DNA of 13,725 nucleotides from Rhodobiaceae bacterium (lineage in GTDB: Bacteria > Pseudomonadota > Alphaproteobacteria > Parvibaculales > Parvibaculaceae): positions 1-13,725 of the forward strand of contig DAIEIL010000019.1 in the NCBI GenBank assembly GCA_027352645.1, in the 5' to 3' direction. The notes under the pieces were generated by a model. It ran no database searches. It was given only the letters and a program-made list of their open reading frames with translations, and was not told where the DNA came from. Position numbers and translations under genes: made by a program. This document shows, piece after piece, positions 1 through 7,139 of the stretch. How positions within the stretch are numbered: the first letter of the stretch is position 1; each line of letters opens with the position of its first letter.

Positions 1-1047
1 CTCCAGCCCGCGGATGTTTTCCTCGACCGTTCGGGCGAGGATATTCGCCGCCGCCTCTATGTGTTCACCGATCCGGGCGGGCAGGAGCTTTGCCTGCGTC
101 CCGATCTCACCATTCCGACCTGCCGCCTCTATCTCGAAGGCGCGGGCGACGGTGAGGCCAAATATTGCTATTCGGGCGAGGTCTTCCGTTTCGATCCAAA
201 GGGCTCGGGCGAGGTCGTGCAGACGGGCGCGGAGTTTTTCGGAGGGCGAGATGCCGAAGCCGCTGATGCCGAGATGCTGGCGCTTGCCGCCGAGGCCGTG
301 CGCGCGGGCGGGCTCTCCGCTTTCGACATCGAGATGGGCGACCTCGCGCTTTTTGATGCACTGGTCGATGCGCTCGACATTCCGACGGGCTGGCGCACGC
401 GGCTGAAACGCCACTTCTGGCGGCCGCAATATTTCAAGGAACTCGTTCAGCGACTCGCGGCAGATGGCGGCGCCAATGAGCGTTCCGAGGAGCAGGCAGG
501 GCTTCTCGCCGCGCTCAACGTGCTCGATGATCAGAGCGCGAAGAGCGTCATCGCCGATGTGCTCGATCTTGCGAAGATCGCGCCGGTCGGTGGACGCAGC
601 ATCGCGGAAATCGCCGAGCGTTTCCTTGAGCGTGCGGCGGACAGGAGTACCGCGCCGCTCTCGAAGGAAGTCGCCGATCTCATCGGGACCTTCCTGTCGC
701 TGAAGCTCGCGCCGCGCGATGCAGTGAAGAGCATTCGCGATATGACGAAGGCGGCGTGCATCTCCATCGAGACGCCTGTGGCCGCGCTGGAACGCCGCCT
801 CGAACTGATCGAGAAAAAGGGCGTCGATCTTTCGCGCGCCCGCTTCGGAACGGGCTTCGGACGCACGCTCGAATATTATACGGGCTTCGTCTTCGAGTTG
901 CGCCGCAGCGGTGCGGGCGCGGAAGGCGCGGTTGCAGGTGGCGGTCGCTATGACGGGCTCCTTCAGAGCCTTGGCGCGAAGACACGTATTCCTGCCGTCG
1001 GTTGCGCCATCACGGGCGCCGATCTTTCAGGGGAGGCCGTGCGATGA
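1..1047 (+). CDS. hisZ: ATP phosphoribosyltransferase regulatory subunit HisZ (5' end missing)
   Basis: HisZ is a catalytically inactive relative of histidyl-tRNA synthetase. It binds HisG and makes it active and histidine-sensitive in the first step of histidine synthesis. The reading frame is open from base 1, so the start lies to the left of the window; the first internal ATG (base 61) is not a plausible start because the homology begins before it. The class II synthetase-like core is visible: a motif-2-like stretch (GGQELCLRPDLTIPTCRLYL), then FGRTLEYYTGFVFEL, where HisRS has the histidine-site motif R-G-L-D-Y-Y, then the motif-3-like AGGGRYDGLL. The changes in the HisRS histidine motif fit HisZ rather than a true synthetase. 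The stop TGA overlaps the hisG start (ATGA), implying translational coupling. In alphaproteobacteria hisS often lies directly upstream; that would be outside this window. Confidence 0.93.
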   Translation, partial: LQPADVFLDRSGEDIRRRLYVFTDPGGQELCLRPDLTIPTCRLYLEGAGDGEAKYCYSGEVFRFDPKGSGEVVQTGAEFFGGRDAEAADAEMLALAAEAVRAGGLSAFDIEMGDLALFDALVDALDIPTGWRTRLKRHFWRPQYFKELVQRLAADGGANERSEEQAGLLAALNVLDDQSAKSVIADVLDLAKIAPVGGRSIAEIAERFLERAADRSTAPLSKEVADLIGTFLSLKLAPRDAVKSIRDMTKAACISIETPVAALERRLELIEKKGVDLSRARFGTGFGRTLEYYTGFVFELRRSGAGAEGAVAGGGRYDGLLQSLGAKTRIPAVGCAITGADLSGEAVR

Positions 1048-2018
1048 GCCCGACGACGAACGACGCCTTGATCGTCGGCATCCCGTCCAAGGGGCGGTTG
1101 CAGGAAAACGCCAACGCTTTCTTCGCCAAGGCCGGATTGCCCGTGAAGCAGGCGGGTGGAGGACGCGAATATGTGGGCCGGATCGGCGGCGTGAAGGATG
1201 TCGCCGTCGCCTTTCTTTCGGCCTCAGAAATCGCGAGCCGTCTTGAAGACGGTTCGATTCACTTCGGCGTCACGGGCGAGGATCTCATCCGCGAAAATCT
1301 GGCCGACGCCGATAACGCCGTCGAGCTCGTCCTGCCGCTTGGTTTTGGATATGCCGATGTCGTCGTCGCCGTCCCGCAAAGCTGGATCGACGTCTCGACC
1401 ATGGCCGATCTCGACGATGTGGCGCTGGCCTTCCACCGTCGCCATGGCCGCCGTCTTCGCATCGCCACGAAATATCTGAACCTCACGCGCGCCTTCTTCG
1501 CCGAACACGGTATTGCCGATTACCGGATCGTCGAAAGCGCGGGCGCGACCGAGGGCGCGCCTGCTGCGGGCACCGCGGAAGCCATCGTCGACATCACGAC
1601 GACGGGCACGACGCTGGCCGCGAACAATCTGAAGATCCTCGACGATGGCGTCATGCTGAAAAGCCAGGCGAACCTCGTTGCGAGTCTGCGCGCCAATTGG
1701 GACGACAAGGCGCTTGCTGCGGCGAGCGCGGTGCTCGACCGTATCGACGCGCGTCGCTATGCCGAAAGCCATGTCATCGTGACGGCGCGTGGCGGCAACC
1801 TCGACGGGGCCACCGCCACGGCGGTCCTCAAGCGTGATTTCGGCTGCACGAGTGAAGGCGTCGAGAACTCTGTTCTCTGCCCGCGCGAGCATCTGCACGC
1901 CGTGGCAACGCGGCTCCGGGAGTTCGGCGCCGATGCGGTCACGGTGTCGCCCGCCGAATATATATTCCGGGCAAGGAACATGCTTCTGGAGAAGCTGAAG
2001 GCGCGGCTGGGGCGCTGA
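1044..2018 (+). CDS. hisG: ATP phosphoribosyltransferase catalytic subunit HisG, 324 aa with C-terminal extension
   Basis: HisG condenses ATP with PRPP to give phosphoribosyl-ATP, the committed, feedback-controlled step of histidine synthesis. The start ATG at 1044 overlaps the hisZ stop by 4 bases and gives the typical N-terminus (VGIPSKGRLQ at residues 11-20); an upstream in-frame ATG at 1002 lies inside hisZ and is unlikely. The PRPP-binding motif is clear at residues 182-194 (VDITTTGTTLAAN). The catalytic region FGVTGEDL is at 74-81. At 324 residues the protein is about 100 longer than the classic HisZ-dependent short form (roughly 210-230). The extra residues, about 225-324, end in a region resembling a small ACT-like regulatory domain. 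I recall similar lengths in Bradyrhizobium-type alphaproteobacteria. Identity is secure; the role of the extension next to HisZ is open. Confidence 0.96.
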   Translation: MSPTTNDALIVGIPSKGRLQENANAFFAKAGLPVKQAGGGREYVGRIGGVKDVAVAFLSASEIASRLEDGSIHFGVTGEDLIRENLADADNAVELVLPLGFGYADVVVAVPQSWIDVSTMADLDDVALAFHRRHGRRLRIATKYLNLTRAFFAEHGIADYRIVESAGATEGAPAAGTAEAIVDITTTGTTLAANNLKILDDGVMLKSQANLVASLRANWDDKALAAASAVLDRIDARRYAESHVIVTARGGNLDGATATAVLKRDFGCTSEGVENSVLCPREHLHAVATRLREFGADAVTVSPAEYIFRARNMLLEKLKARLGR

Positions 2019-2020
2019 TC

Positions 2021-2025
2021 GGAGG
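2021..2025 (+). promoter_or_regulatory. Ribosome binding site of tam
   Basis: GGAGG sits 5 bases before the tam ATG, inside the 12-base gap after hisG. It fixes the tam start and implies co-transcription from the his genes, since the gap is too short for a promoter of its own. Confidence 0.8.
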
Positions 2026-2030
2026 GTAAC

Positions 2031-2804
2031 ATGGCCGTTTGGTCCGCTGGGCAATATGTGAAGTTCGAAGACGAGCGCACACGCCCGGCACGGGATCTTC
2101 TCGACCACGTTCCCTTGGCAGGCGCGCGTCATGTCGTCGATATCGGCTGTGGGCCGGGCAATTCGACGGAGTTGCTCGTCGAGCGCTTTCCCGGCGCAAA
2201 GGTCGTTGGCCTCGACAGTTCTCCCGAAATGCTGGCCGCAGCGCGCAAACGCTTGCCCGATGTCGACTTCATCGAAGCCGATATTGCGGCATGGCGGCCG
2301 TCGGCGCAGGTTGATCTTCTCTATGCCAATGCGGTTTTCCAATGGGTGCCCGAGCATGAGGCCGTGCTGGCGCGCCTGCTCGAAACCCTGCCGTCGGGCG
2401 GCGTGCTCGCGCTCCAGATGCCGGACAATCTCGCAGAGCCGACGCATCTCCTGATGGCGGAGGCGGCGCGTTCGGGACCTTGGGCGGAGGCCTATGCGGG
2501 GCATGATGTCGCCCGCGCGGTGCTTCCTGCTCCTGCGCGCTACTACGACTTGCTTGAGCCTTTCGCCTCGCGCATCGACATCTGGCACACGATTTACAAT
2601 CACCCGCTGGCCGATGCGGCTGCCATCGTCGAATGGGTGAAGGGAACGGGGCTTCGCCCCTGGATCGACCCGCTGAACGAGATGCAGCGCCGGGACTATC
2701 TCGCCGAATATACGCGCCGCATCGCGCGCGCCTATCCGCCGCTCCACGACGGCAAGGTGCTTCTGCGCTTCCCGCGCCTCTTCATTGTGGCGACGCGGCG
2801 CTGA
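2031..2804 (+). CDS. tam: Trans-aconitate 2-methyltransferase
   Basis: This SAM-dependent methyltransferase esterifies trans-aconitate, a toxic by-product that inhibits aconitase, in the cytosol. The 257-residue length and the sequence resemble E. coli Tam from end to end. SAM motif I is VVDIGCGPGNS (residues 35-45), the acidic residue after strand 2 is D62, EAD is at 82-84 and NAVFQWVPEH at 100-109. The segments LQMPDNLAEPTHLLM, ATGLRPW-like (GTGLRPW) and the C-terminal LLRFPRLFIVATRR are Tam hallmarks. It follows hisG with a 12-base gap and its stop lies 2 bases from the stop of the convergent dehydrogenase gene. Why a damage-control methyltransferase travels with his genes is not obvious from the sequence. 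Confidence 0.9.
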   Translation: MAVWSAGQYVKFEDERTRPARDLLDHVPLAGARHVVDIGCGPGNSTELLVERFPGAKVVGLDSSPEMLAAARKRLPDVDFIEADIAAWRPSAQVDLLYANAVFQWVPEHEAVLARLLETLPSGGVLALQMPDNLAEPTHLLMAEAARSGPWAEAYAGHDVARAVLPAPARYYDLLEPFASRIDIWHTIYNHPLADAAAIVEWVKGTGLRPWIDPLNEMQRRDYLAEYTRRIARAYPPLHDGKVLLRFPRLFIVATRR

Positions 2805-2806
2805 CT

Positions 2807-3625
2807 TTAGCGCTCGACCTTCAATCCGCGCTCGGCGATGAATTTCGCGCGACCCTTTTCGCCCGACTTCTCGAAGGACGGCAGCACTTTCTCGATGAGC
2901 CAGGGAAAGGCCCCCATGATCCGCGAGGTGAGGCTGTCGCCATAGGGCACATAGGTTTCGAGCTTGCCGGTATCGAGCGCCTTCATGCAGGCATCCGCGA
3001 CCTCGCCCGCCGTCAGAACCTTGCCGACGAAGTTGAGGGCCGACCCGTTGTGCGTGGCCTCGTAGCGCAGCATCGGCGTATCGACGCCGCTCGGGAAGAC
3101 GCCCATCACGCGCACGCCGTCGTTGATCAGTTCCGACCGGATGGAAGTCTGAAAGCCGCGCAGGCCGAATTTCGATGCCGCATAAGCGGCGCTCGTCTTC
3201 AGTGCGATGATACCGCCCATCGAGACGATGGAGAGAATGTCGCCGCTCTTTTTCGGCCGCATGACGCGGGCCGCGGCGCGCGTCAGCTGCATCGGTGCGA
3301 TGAGGTTGATGAAGATATGGCGGTCGAGTTGAACGGGCGTGAGCGCATCGACGTCGCCCGGTTCAACGAAACCCGCATTGTTGACCAGCAGTGCGAGGTC
3401 GCTGTGGTCGGCCTCTATGGCGCCGGCAAGCGCTGCGATGCCATCCTGCGTCGAGAGGTCGGCGTGGATGGTGAGGGCGGGGCGCGAGAGGCGCGCCGCC
3501 ACCACGCCCATGCGCGCCTCGTTGATATCGGCGAGGATGAGGTCGTAGCCGCGCCGGTCGAGGCGGATGGCAATCTCTTCCGCTATGGCGCCGCCGCCGC
3601 CGGTGATGAGCGCTTTCTTTCCCAT
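2807..3625 (-). CDS. SDR-family oxidoreductase, probably NAD-dependent
   Basis: A classical short-chain dehydrogenase/reductase of 272 residues. The Rossmann glycine motif is TGGGGAIA (residues 8-15), a variant of TGxxxGIG. D33 at the end of the second beta strand (LILADIN) suggests NAD(H) over NADP(H). NNAG is at 82-85. The catalytic tetrad is N107, S135, Y148 and K152, with the canonical 13-residue Ser-Tyr spacing and YxxxK. The start ATG overlaps the stop of the upstream monooxygenase by one base (TGATG), so the two are translationally coupled and probably work on one substrate series, for example alcohol/ketone conversion next to monooxygenation. The true substrate cannot be read from the sequence. 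The last 40 residues are not a known SDR core element and may shape the substrate site or a membrane surface. Confidence 0.9.
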   Translation of the reverse strand: MGKKALITGGGGAIAEEIAIRLDRRGYDLILADINEARMGVVAARLSRPALTIHADLSTQDGIAALAGAIEADHSDLALLVNNAGFVEPGDVDALTPVQLDRHIFINLIAPMQLTRAAARVMRPKKSGDILSIVSMGGIIALKTSAAYAASKFGLRGFQTSIRSELINDGVRVMGVFPSGVDTPMLRYEATHNGSALNFVGKVLTAGEVADACMKALDTGKLETYVPYGDSLTSRIMGAFPWLIEKVLPSFEKSGEKGRAKFIAERGLKVER

Positions 3626-4974
3626 CAGGCCGCTTCCTTCTTCGCGCCCATGCGCAGCTTGTCGAAACAGCCATCCGTGAGGTCCGGCCAGCCCAGCATC
3701 TTGCGCAGGCGCTTCATCTGTTTTCGATAAGACGCGATTTCGACATAGGTCGCGTGGCGGTCGGAACCGACGAAATGGATGCCGCCGGTAAGGTCCGGCT
3801 TGTCCGTCGCAATGAGTTTGTCGATCCCCTGGGCCTCGGCGCCGCCCTTGGCGCGGGCGACAATGGTGCGCGCGATGAGGTCCGCCATCTGGTCGAAGAG
3901 CTTGTAGGCGCCGCCATTGGTTTCCATGAAGCCGAGCGCATAGAGGTTCGGATTCTCGCGGCTGAAGAGGTTCATGTAGAGATCAGGCCGCCCGTGCTTC
4001 CAGCTGAAATTCTTCGCATCGAGATAAGGCACCTTCCAGCTATAGCCCGTGGCGCAGAGAACGAGGTCGATCTCTTCGGATGTTCCATCCCTGAAATGCA
4101 CTGTCTTCCCGTCGAACCGCGCGATGTCGGGCTTCGCCTTGATGTCGCCATGCGCGAGAAAATGCAGAAGCTGCGTGTTGAGGATCGGATGGGTTTCGAA
4201 GATACGGTGATCCGGCTTTTGCAGCCCAAGCCGCGTCAGGTCGCCATTGAGGACGCGCAGCACCGCGCCGAAGACGCGCTGTTCGAGCCACATGGGCAAT
4301 TGCGGACCCGATGCCGCAAAAGCGTCTGCCGGAATGCCGAAGAGGTGCTTCGGAATGAAGTGATAGCCGCGCCGCATGCTGATGAAGGCCTTGTCCGCGC
4401 TTTGCGCCGCGTCGCAGGCGATGTCGCAGCCGGAATTGCCTGCGCCGATGACGAGAACGCGCTTGCCCTTGAACTCGTCCATCGAGCGGTAGCTCTGCGC
4501 ATGGCGCATCTCGCCCGTATAGGTGCCGGGATAGCTCGGCAGGGACGCGTGCCAGTTGGTGCCATTGGCGCAGACGAGCGATGCGTAATGCTTCGTCTCG
4601 CCGGTCGAAAGCGTGACGCGCCAGCCGCCATTTTCGGGCGCGGCTTCCTTTACCTCGGTGCTGAAGCGGATATGCGGGCGCAGCCCATATTCATCCGCGA
4701 AGGCATGCATATAGGCGAGGATCTGCCTGTTCGATGGATAGTCCGGATAGTCCTCCGGCATGTCGAAGTCGTGGTAGTGCGACTGCGTTTTCGACGAGAT
4801 GAAATGCGCGGAGTCGTAGACGGGCGAGCCGGGGTTCGCCTGGTCCCAGAGGCCGCCGACATCGGAATGACGCTCATAGACATCGAAGGGAACTCCTCGC
4901 GCGAGAAAACTCCGCGCCAGCGCCAGCCCCGCCGGGCCGCCGCCCACCACACAAACCCGTCCGATCGCCGTCAT
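3625..4974 (-). CDS. Flavin-containing monooxygenase (class B, FMO/Baeyer-Villiger type)
   Basis: A 449-residue FAD- and NADPH-dependent monooxygenase that would add one oxygen atom to a ketone, sulfur or nitrogen centre. Visible elements in order: FAD-binding GGGPAG (residues 11-16) with E34 at the end of strand 2; GGLW (40-43); the FMO fingerprint Y-T-G-E-M-R-H-A-Q-S-Y (152-162), matching FxGxxxHxxxY except for Tyr in first place; NADPH-binding GAGNSG (177-182); and CATGYSWKVPYL near residue 310, the ATGY motif of this class. Length is normal for bacterial FMOs and shorter than classical type I Baeyer-Villiger enzymes. It is first gene of a two-gene unit with the SDR and is divergent from a TetR regulator. 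AAGGG about 9 bases before the ATG serves as ribosome binding site. Substrate unknown. Confidence 0.9.
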   Translation of the reverse strand: MTAIGRVCVVGGGPAGLALARSFLARGVPFDVYERHSDVGGLWDQANPGSPVYDSAHFISSKTQSHYHDFDMPEDYPDYPSNRQILAYMHAFADEYGLRPHIRFSTEVKEAAPENGGWRVTLSTGETKHYASLVCANGTNWHASLPSYPGTYTGEMRHAQSYRSMDEFKGKRVLVIGAGNSGCDIACDAAQSADKAFISMRRGYHFIPKHLFGIPADAFAASGPQLPMWLEQRVFGAVLRVLNGDLTRLGLQKPDHRIFETHPILNTQLLHFLAHGDIKAKPDIARFDGKTVHFRDGTSEEIDLVLCATGYSWKVPYLDAKNFSWKHGRPDLYMNLFSRENPNLYALGFMETNGGAYKLFDQMADLIARTIVARAKGGAEAQGIDKLIATDKPDLTGGIHFVGSDRHATYVEIASYRKQMKRLRKMLGWPDLTDGCFDKLRMGAKKEAA

Positions 4975-4990
4975 GACTTATCCCTTGCAT

Positions 4991-5044
4991 AATGTGAGGA
5001 ATCCTCATATTTTTAAAATGATAATCCCTCACATTTCGGTGAGG
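4991..5044. promoter_or_regulatory. Operator-like nested inverted repeats between FMO gene and tetR
   Basis: Three related arrangements share the half-site GTGAGG/CCTCAC. TGAGGA-A-TCCTCA (4995-5007) is a perfect 6-bp inverted repeat. CCTCAC-N6-GTGAGG (5027-5044) is another. AATGTGAGG (4991-4999) and CCTCACATT (5027-5035) form a perfect 9-bp pair 27 bases apart across an AT-rich core. GATAAT at 5020-5025 could be a -10 box for tetR. These are most likely binding sites for the adjacent TetR regulator controlling both directions. Seen: the repeats. Inferred: the protein that binds. Confidence 0.65.
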
Positions 5045-5063
5045 CAAGAGGAATCGGAGAAAA

Positions 5064-5684
5064 ATGTCGGGAAGCGCCATCATTCGCAGAAAGCCGACGC
5101 AGGAACGGGCGAAGGAACGCGTGGAGCGCATTCTTGCCGCCGCTTCCGAACTGATTGCCGAAACAGGCAGCGATGCCGTGCGCATGAGCGAGATCGCGGC
5201 GCGGGCGGGTGTGCCCATCGGTTCGCTCTATCAGTATTTTCCTGACAAGCCCGCCATATTGCGTGTGCTCGCGCAGCGCGTCATGGAACGGGTCCGCGAG
5301 GGGTTGATCTCGAGCCTCACTGGGCTCGACTCCGCGCAGGAGGCGATCATTCGTGTCGATGGATTGATGGAGGGCTATTACCAGCTCTTTCTCACCGAGC
5401 CCGACGTGCGCGACATCTGGTCGGCGACGCAATCGGACAAGGCGTTGCAGGCGCTCGACGTTGAAGACAGCCGCGAGAATGCGCGCGTCTTCTTCGCATC
5501 GCTGAAGCATCTGGTGCCGAAACGCGATCATCAGCGCTTCGAGGCGGCGTCCTTTCTGCTGATGCAACTCGCGGGCGCGGCGGTGCGCCTCGCCATTGCG
5601 GTCGACCGCAAGGAAGGCGACCGCCTGATGAGGGAGTATCGCGCCATGACGCGGCGCGAACTCGAAAACCTTCTCGGCGTTTGA
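5064..5684 (+). CDS. TetR/AcrR-family transcriptional regulator
   Basis: A 206-residue one-domain-pair repressor. The N-terminal helix-turn-helix is typical of TetR: VRMSEIAARAGVPIGSLYQYFPDK at about residues 39-62 (quoted in part: IAARAGVPIGSLYQYF). The C-terminal two thirds are helical and would form the ligand-binding and dimer region; the ligand is unknown. GGAG lies 4 bases before the ATG. It is divergent from the monooxygenase/dehydrogenase unit with only 89 bases between the starts, and that gap contains inverted repeats, so the simplest reading is a local repressor of the FMO-SDR genes and of itself, released by their substrate. Its stop is followed at once by a strong hairpin and then by the convergent glyA. 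Confidence 0.9.
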   Translation: MSGSAIIRRKPTQERAKERVERILAAASELIAETGSDAVRMSEIAARAGVPIGSLYQYFPDKPAILRVLAQRVMERVREGLISSLTGLDSAQEAIIRVDGLMEGYYQLFLTEPDVRDIWSATQSDKALQALDVEDSRENARVFFASLKHLVPKRDHQRFEAASFLLMQLAGAAVRLAIAVDRKEGDRLMREYRAMTRRELENLLGV

Positions 5685-5711
5685 TCGGCCCTCGCGCCGC
5701 AAGGGCCGATC
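5683..5711. terminator. Hairpin between convergent tetR and glyA
   Basis: GATCGGCCCT (5683-5692) and AGGGCCGATC (5702-5711) form a perfect 10-bp stem around a 9-base loop. The left arm begins inside the tetR stop codon. On the plus strand only ATTTCG follows, and on the minus strand there is no T-run, so it may stop transcription weakly or mainly protect mRNA ends from both convergent genes. Confidence 0.6.
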
Positions 5712-5721
5712 ATTTCGTGTA

Positions 5722-6984
5722 TCAGAGCCCCGGAACGGGGAAGCGCGACGTCAGCGCCCTTGTCCGGTTGGCGAGTGTCGATTCCGCAATGACATCGCCA
5801 TCGGCGGCCAGCGTCTCAGCGATGATCGCCCCGATTTCGTTCATCTCCGCCAGCCCCATGCCGCGAGCCGTCGCGGCGGGTGTGCCGAGGCGGAGACCGG
5901 AGGGGCGCATGGGCGGCAGCGGATCGTCGGGGATCACCTGCTTGTTGGTGGTGAGCCCCACGCGGTCGAGCGCTTCCTGTGCTTTTGCGCCGTCGATGCC
6001 GAAGCTCGCCATTGTGTCGATCACCATCAGGTGATTGTCGGTGCCGCCGGTGACGAGCTTCACCTGCCGCGCCGTCATCGCTGCGGCCAGCGCATTCGCA
6101 TTGGCGAGCACCGCTTCGGCATAGGCGCGGAAGGCGGGCATGGCGGCAAGGCGGAATGTGGTCGCCGCAGCGGCGACCTGGTTCATGTGCGGCCCGCCCT
6201 GAAGGCCGGGAAAGACCGAGGCGTCGATCTTCCTTGCGAACTTCTCCTTGCAGAGGATCAGGCCGCCACGCGGACCCCGCAGCGATTTGTGCGTCGTCGT
6301 GGTCATCACGTCGAAACCCGCATCAAGCGGATTGCGCATGACATCGGCCGCGATAAGCCCGCCGATATGGCTCACATCCGCCATGGTCATCGCGCCCACC
6401 TCGTCGGCCACGCGTCTGAAATCCGCATAATCGTAATCGCGCGGATAGGAGGAATAGCCGCAGACGACGAGCTTCGGCTTCGTCTCGCGGGAAATTCGCG
6501 TGAGGTCATCGAAGTCGATGGCGCCGTTCGCCGGGTTCGTCTTGTAGCGGACGAAATTGAAAAGCCGCCCCATATGGCTCACCGGCGCGCCATGCGTCAG
6601 GTGCCCGCCATGGCTGAGGTCCATGGCGAGGATGGTGTCGCCCGGTTCGAGCAGGCCAAGATAGACGGCCTGATTCATCGGCGAGCCGGAAAGCGGCTGA
6701 ACATTGGCGTGTTCCGCGCGGAAAAGCGCCTTGGCCCGGTCGCGGGCCAGCGTCTCGATGCGGTCGGTATATTCCTGCCCGCCGTAATATCGGCGCCCCG
6801 GATAGCCTTCGGAATATTTATTGGTGAAGGCAGAGCCCAGAAGCGTCAGCACTTCGGGGAAGGCATAGTTTTCAGAGGGGATGAGTTCGAGGCCCGCGCG
6901 TTGCCGCGCCTCTTCGCCCTTGAGCGCGAGATAGACATCCGCGTCCGACTGGGCGAGCCGGCTCCTATCCGTCGAGTTGCTCAT
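5722..6984 (-). CDS. glyA: Serine hydroxymethyltransferase (divergent type)
   Basis: SHMT converts serine and tetrahydrofolate to glycine and 5,10-methylene-THF, the main supply of one-carbon units for purines, thymidylate and methionine; it is a cytosolic PLP enzyme. The protein is 420 residues from ATG 6984, preceded by AAAGGA; an in-frame ATG 15 codons further up lies in the riboswitch terminator and is not the start. The PLP lysine is K233 in TTTTHKSLRGPRGG. TNKYSEGYPGRRYYGG (54-69), NVQPLSGSPMNQ (94-105) and GGHLTHG (126-132) are SHMT hallmarks. Several positions differ from ordinary alphaproteobacterial GlyA: SENYAF in place of SENIVS, and MADVSHIGGLIA in place of VDMAHFAGLVA. It may therefore belong to a separate SHMT branch; a second, canonical glyA elsewhere is possible. 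Controlled by the ZTP riboswitch upstream. Confidence 0.94.
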   Translation of the reverse strand: MSNSTDRSRLAQSDADVYLALKGEEARQRAGLELIPSENYAFPEVLTLLGSAFTNKYSEGYPGRRYYGGQEYTDRIETLARDRAKALFRAEHANVQPLSGSPMNQAVYLGLLEPGDTILAMDLSHGGHLTHGAPVSHMGRLFNFVRYKTNPANGAIDFDDLTRISRETKPKLVVCGYSSYPRDYDYADFRRVADEVGAMTMADVSHIGGLIAADVMRNPLDAGFDVMTTTTHKSLRGPRGGLILCKEKFARKIDASVFPGLQGGPHMNQVAAAATTFRLAAMPAFRAYAEAVLANANALAAAMTARQVKLVTGGTDNHLMVIDTMASFGIDGAKAQEALDRVGLTTNKQVIPDDPLPPMRPSGLRLGTPAATARGMGLAEMNEIGAIIAETLAADGDVIAESTLANRTRALTSRFPVPGL

Positions 6985-7002
6985 GATCTTTCCTTTCGAC
7001 AG

Positions 7003-7047
7003 CCAAAAAACAAAACGCCCGGCCAGCATTTTCGTTGCTGCCCAGGC
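7003..7047 (-). terminator. Riboswitch-controlled intrinsic terminator in the glyA leader
   Basis: On the minus strand GCCTGGGCAGC (7047-7037) pairs with GCTGGCCGGGC (7027-7017) through 11 positions, with one G-U pair and one mismatch, around a 9-base loop. It is followed by GTTTTGTTTTTTGG. The upstream arm is the same GCCTGGGC that forms the 3' domain of the ZTP aptamer, so aptamer folding and terminator are mutually exclusive. Bound ligand should allow read-through into glyA. Confidence 0.8.
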
Positions 7048-7112
7048 GATCGGCTGTAGATCGGTCTCCGCGCTCCCCGATGGTTGCCCATCTCATATCG
7101 CCAGTCGCGCGG
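7040..7112 (-). ncRNA. ZTP riboswitch (pfl motif) upstream of glyA
   Basis: The leader of glyA matches the pfl/ZTP aptamer, which senses ZMP/ZTP, the purine intermediates that build up when 10-formyl-THF runs short. Minus strand, 5' to 3': P1 arm CCGCGC (7112-7107), the conserved GACTGGCGATATGAG, a small stem GATGG-GCAA-CCATC, GGGGAGC, and the closing P1 arm GCGCGG (7073-7068), a perfect 6-bp pairing. A 13-base linker then leads to the second conserved domain GCCGATCGCCTGGGC (7054-7040), which fits the C-C-G-N-C-Y-G-G-G-C consensus. glyA is one of the known gene targets of this class. The identification was made by eye from motif and pairings. Confidence 0.88.
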
Positions 7113-7139
7113 AGGATATGTGCGACCGAGGTCAGGGAA

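Noticed and set aside
1224..2747. Long open frame (507 codons) on the minus strand opposite hisG and tam
   Set aside because: Arg-rich, low-complexity translation with no family motifs; it is the antisense shadow expected in GC-rich DNA over two well-identified genes.
2633..3730. Plus-strand open frame across the end of tam and the SDR gene
   Set aside because: It crosses two real genes and shows no recognisable domain; composition is that of an antisense frame.
3754..4992. Long plus-strand open frame opposite the flavin monooxygenase gene
   Set aside because: The opposite strand carries unmistakable FAD, NADPH and FMO motifs; this frame has none and spans the regulatory gap edge.
6031..7059. 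Plus-strand open frame opposite glyA and its riboswitch
   Set aside because: glyA and its structured leader explain this segment completely.
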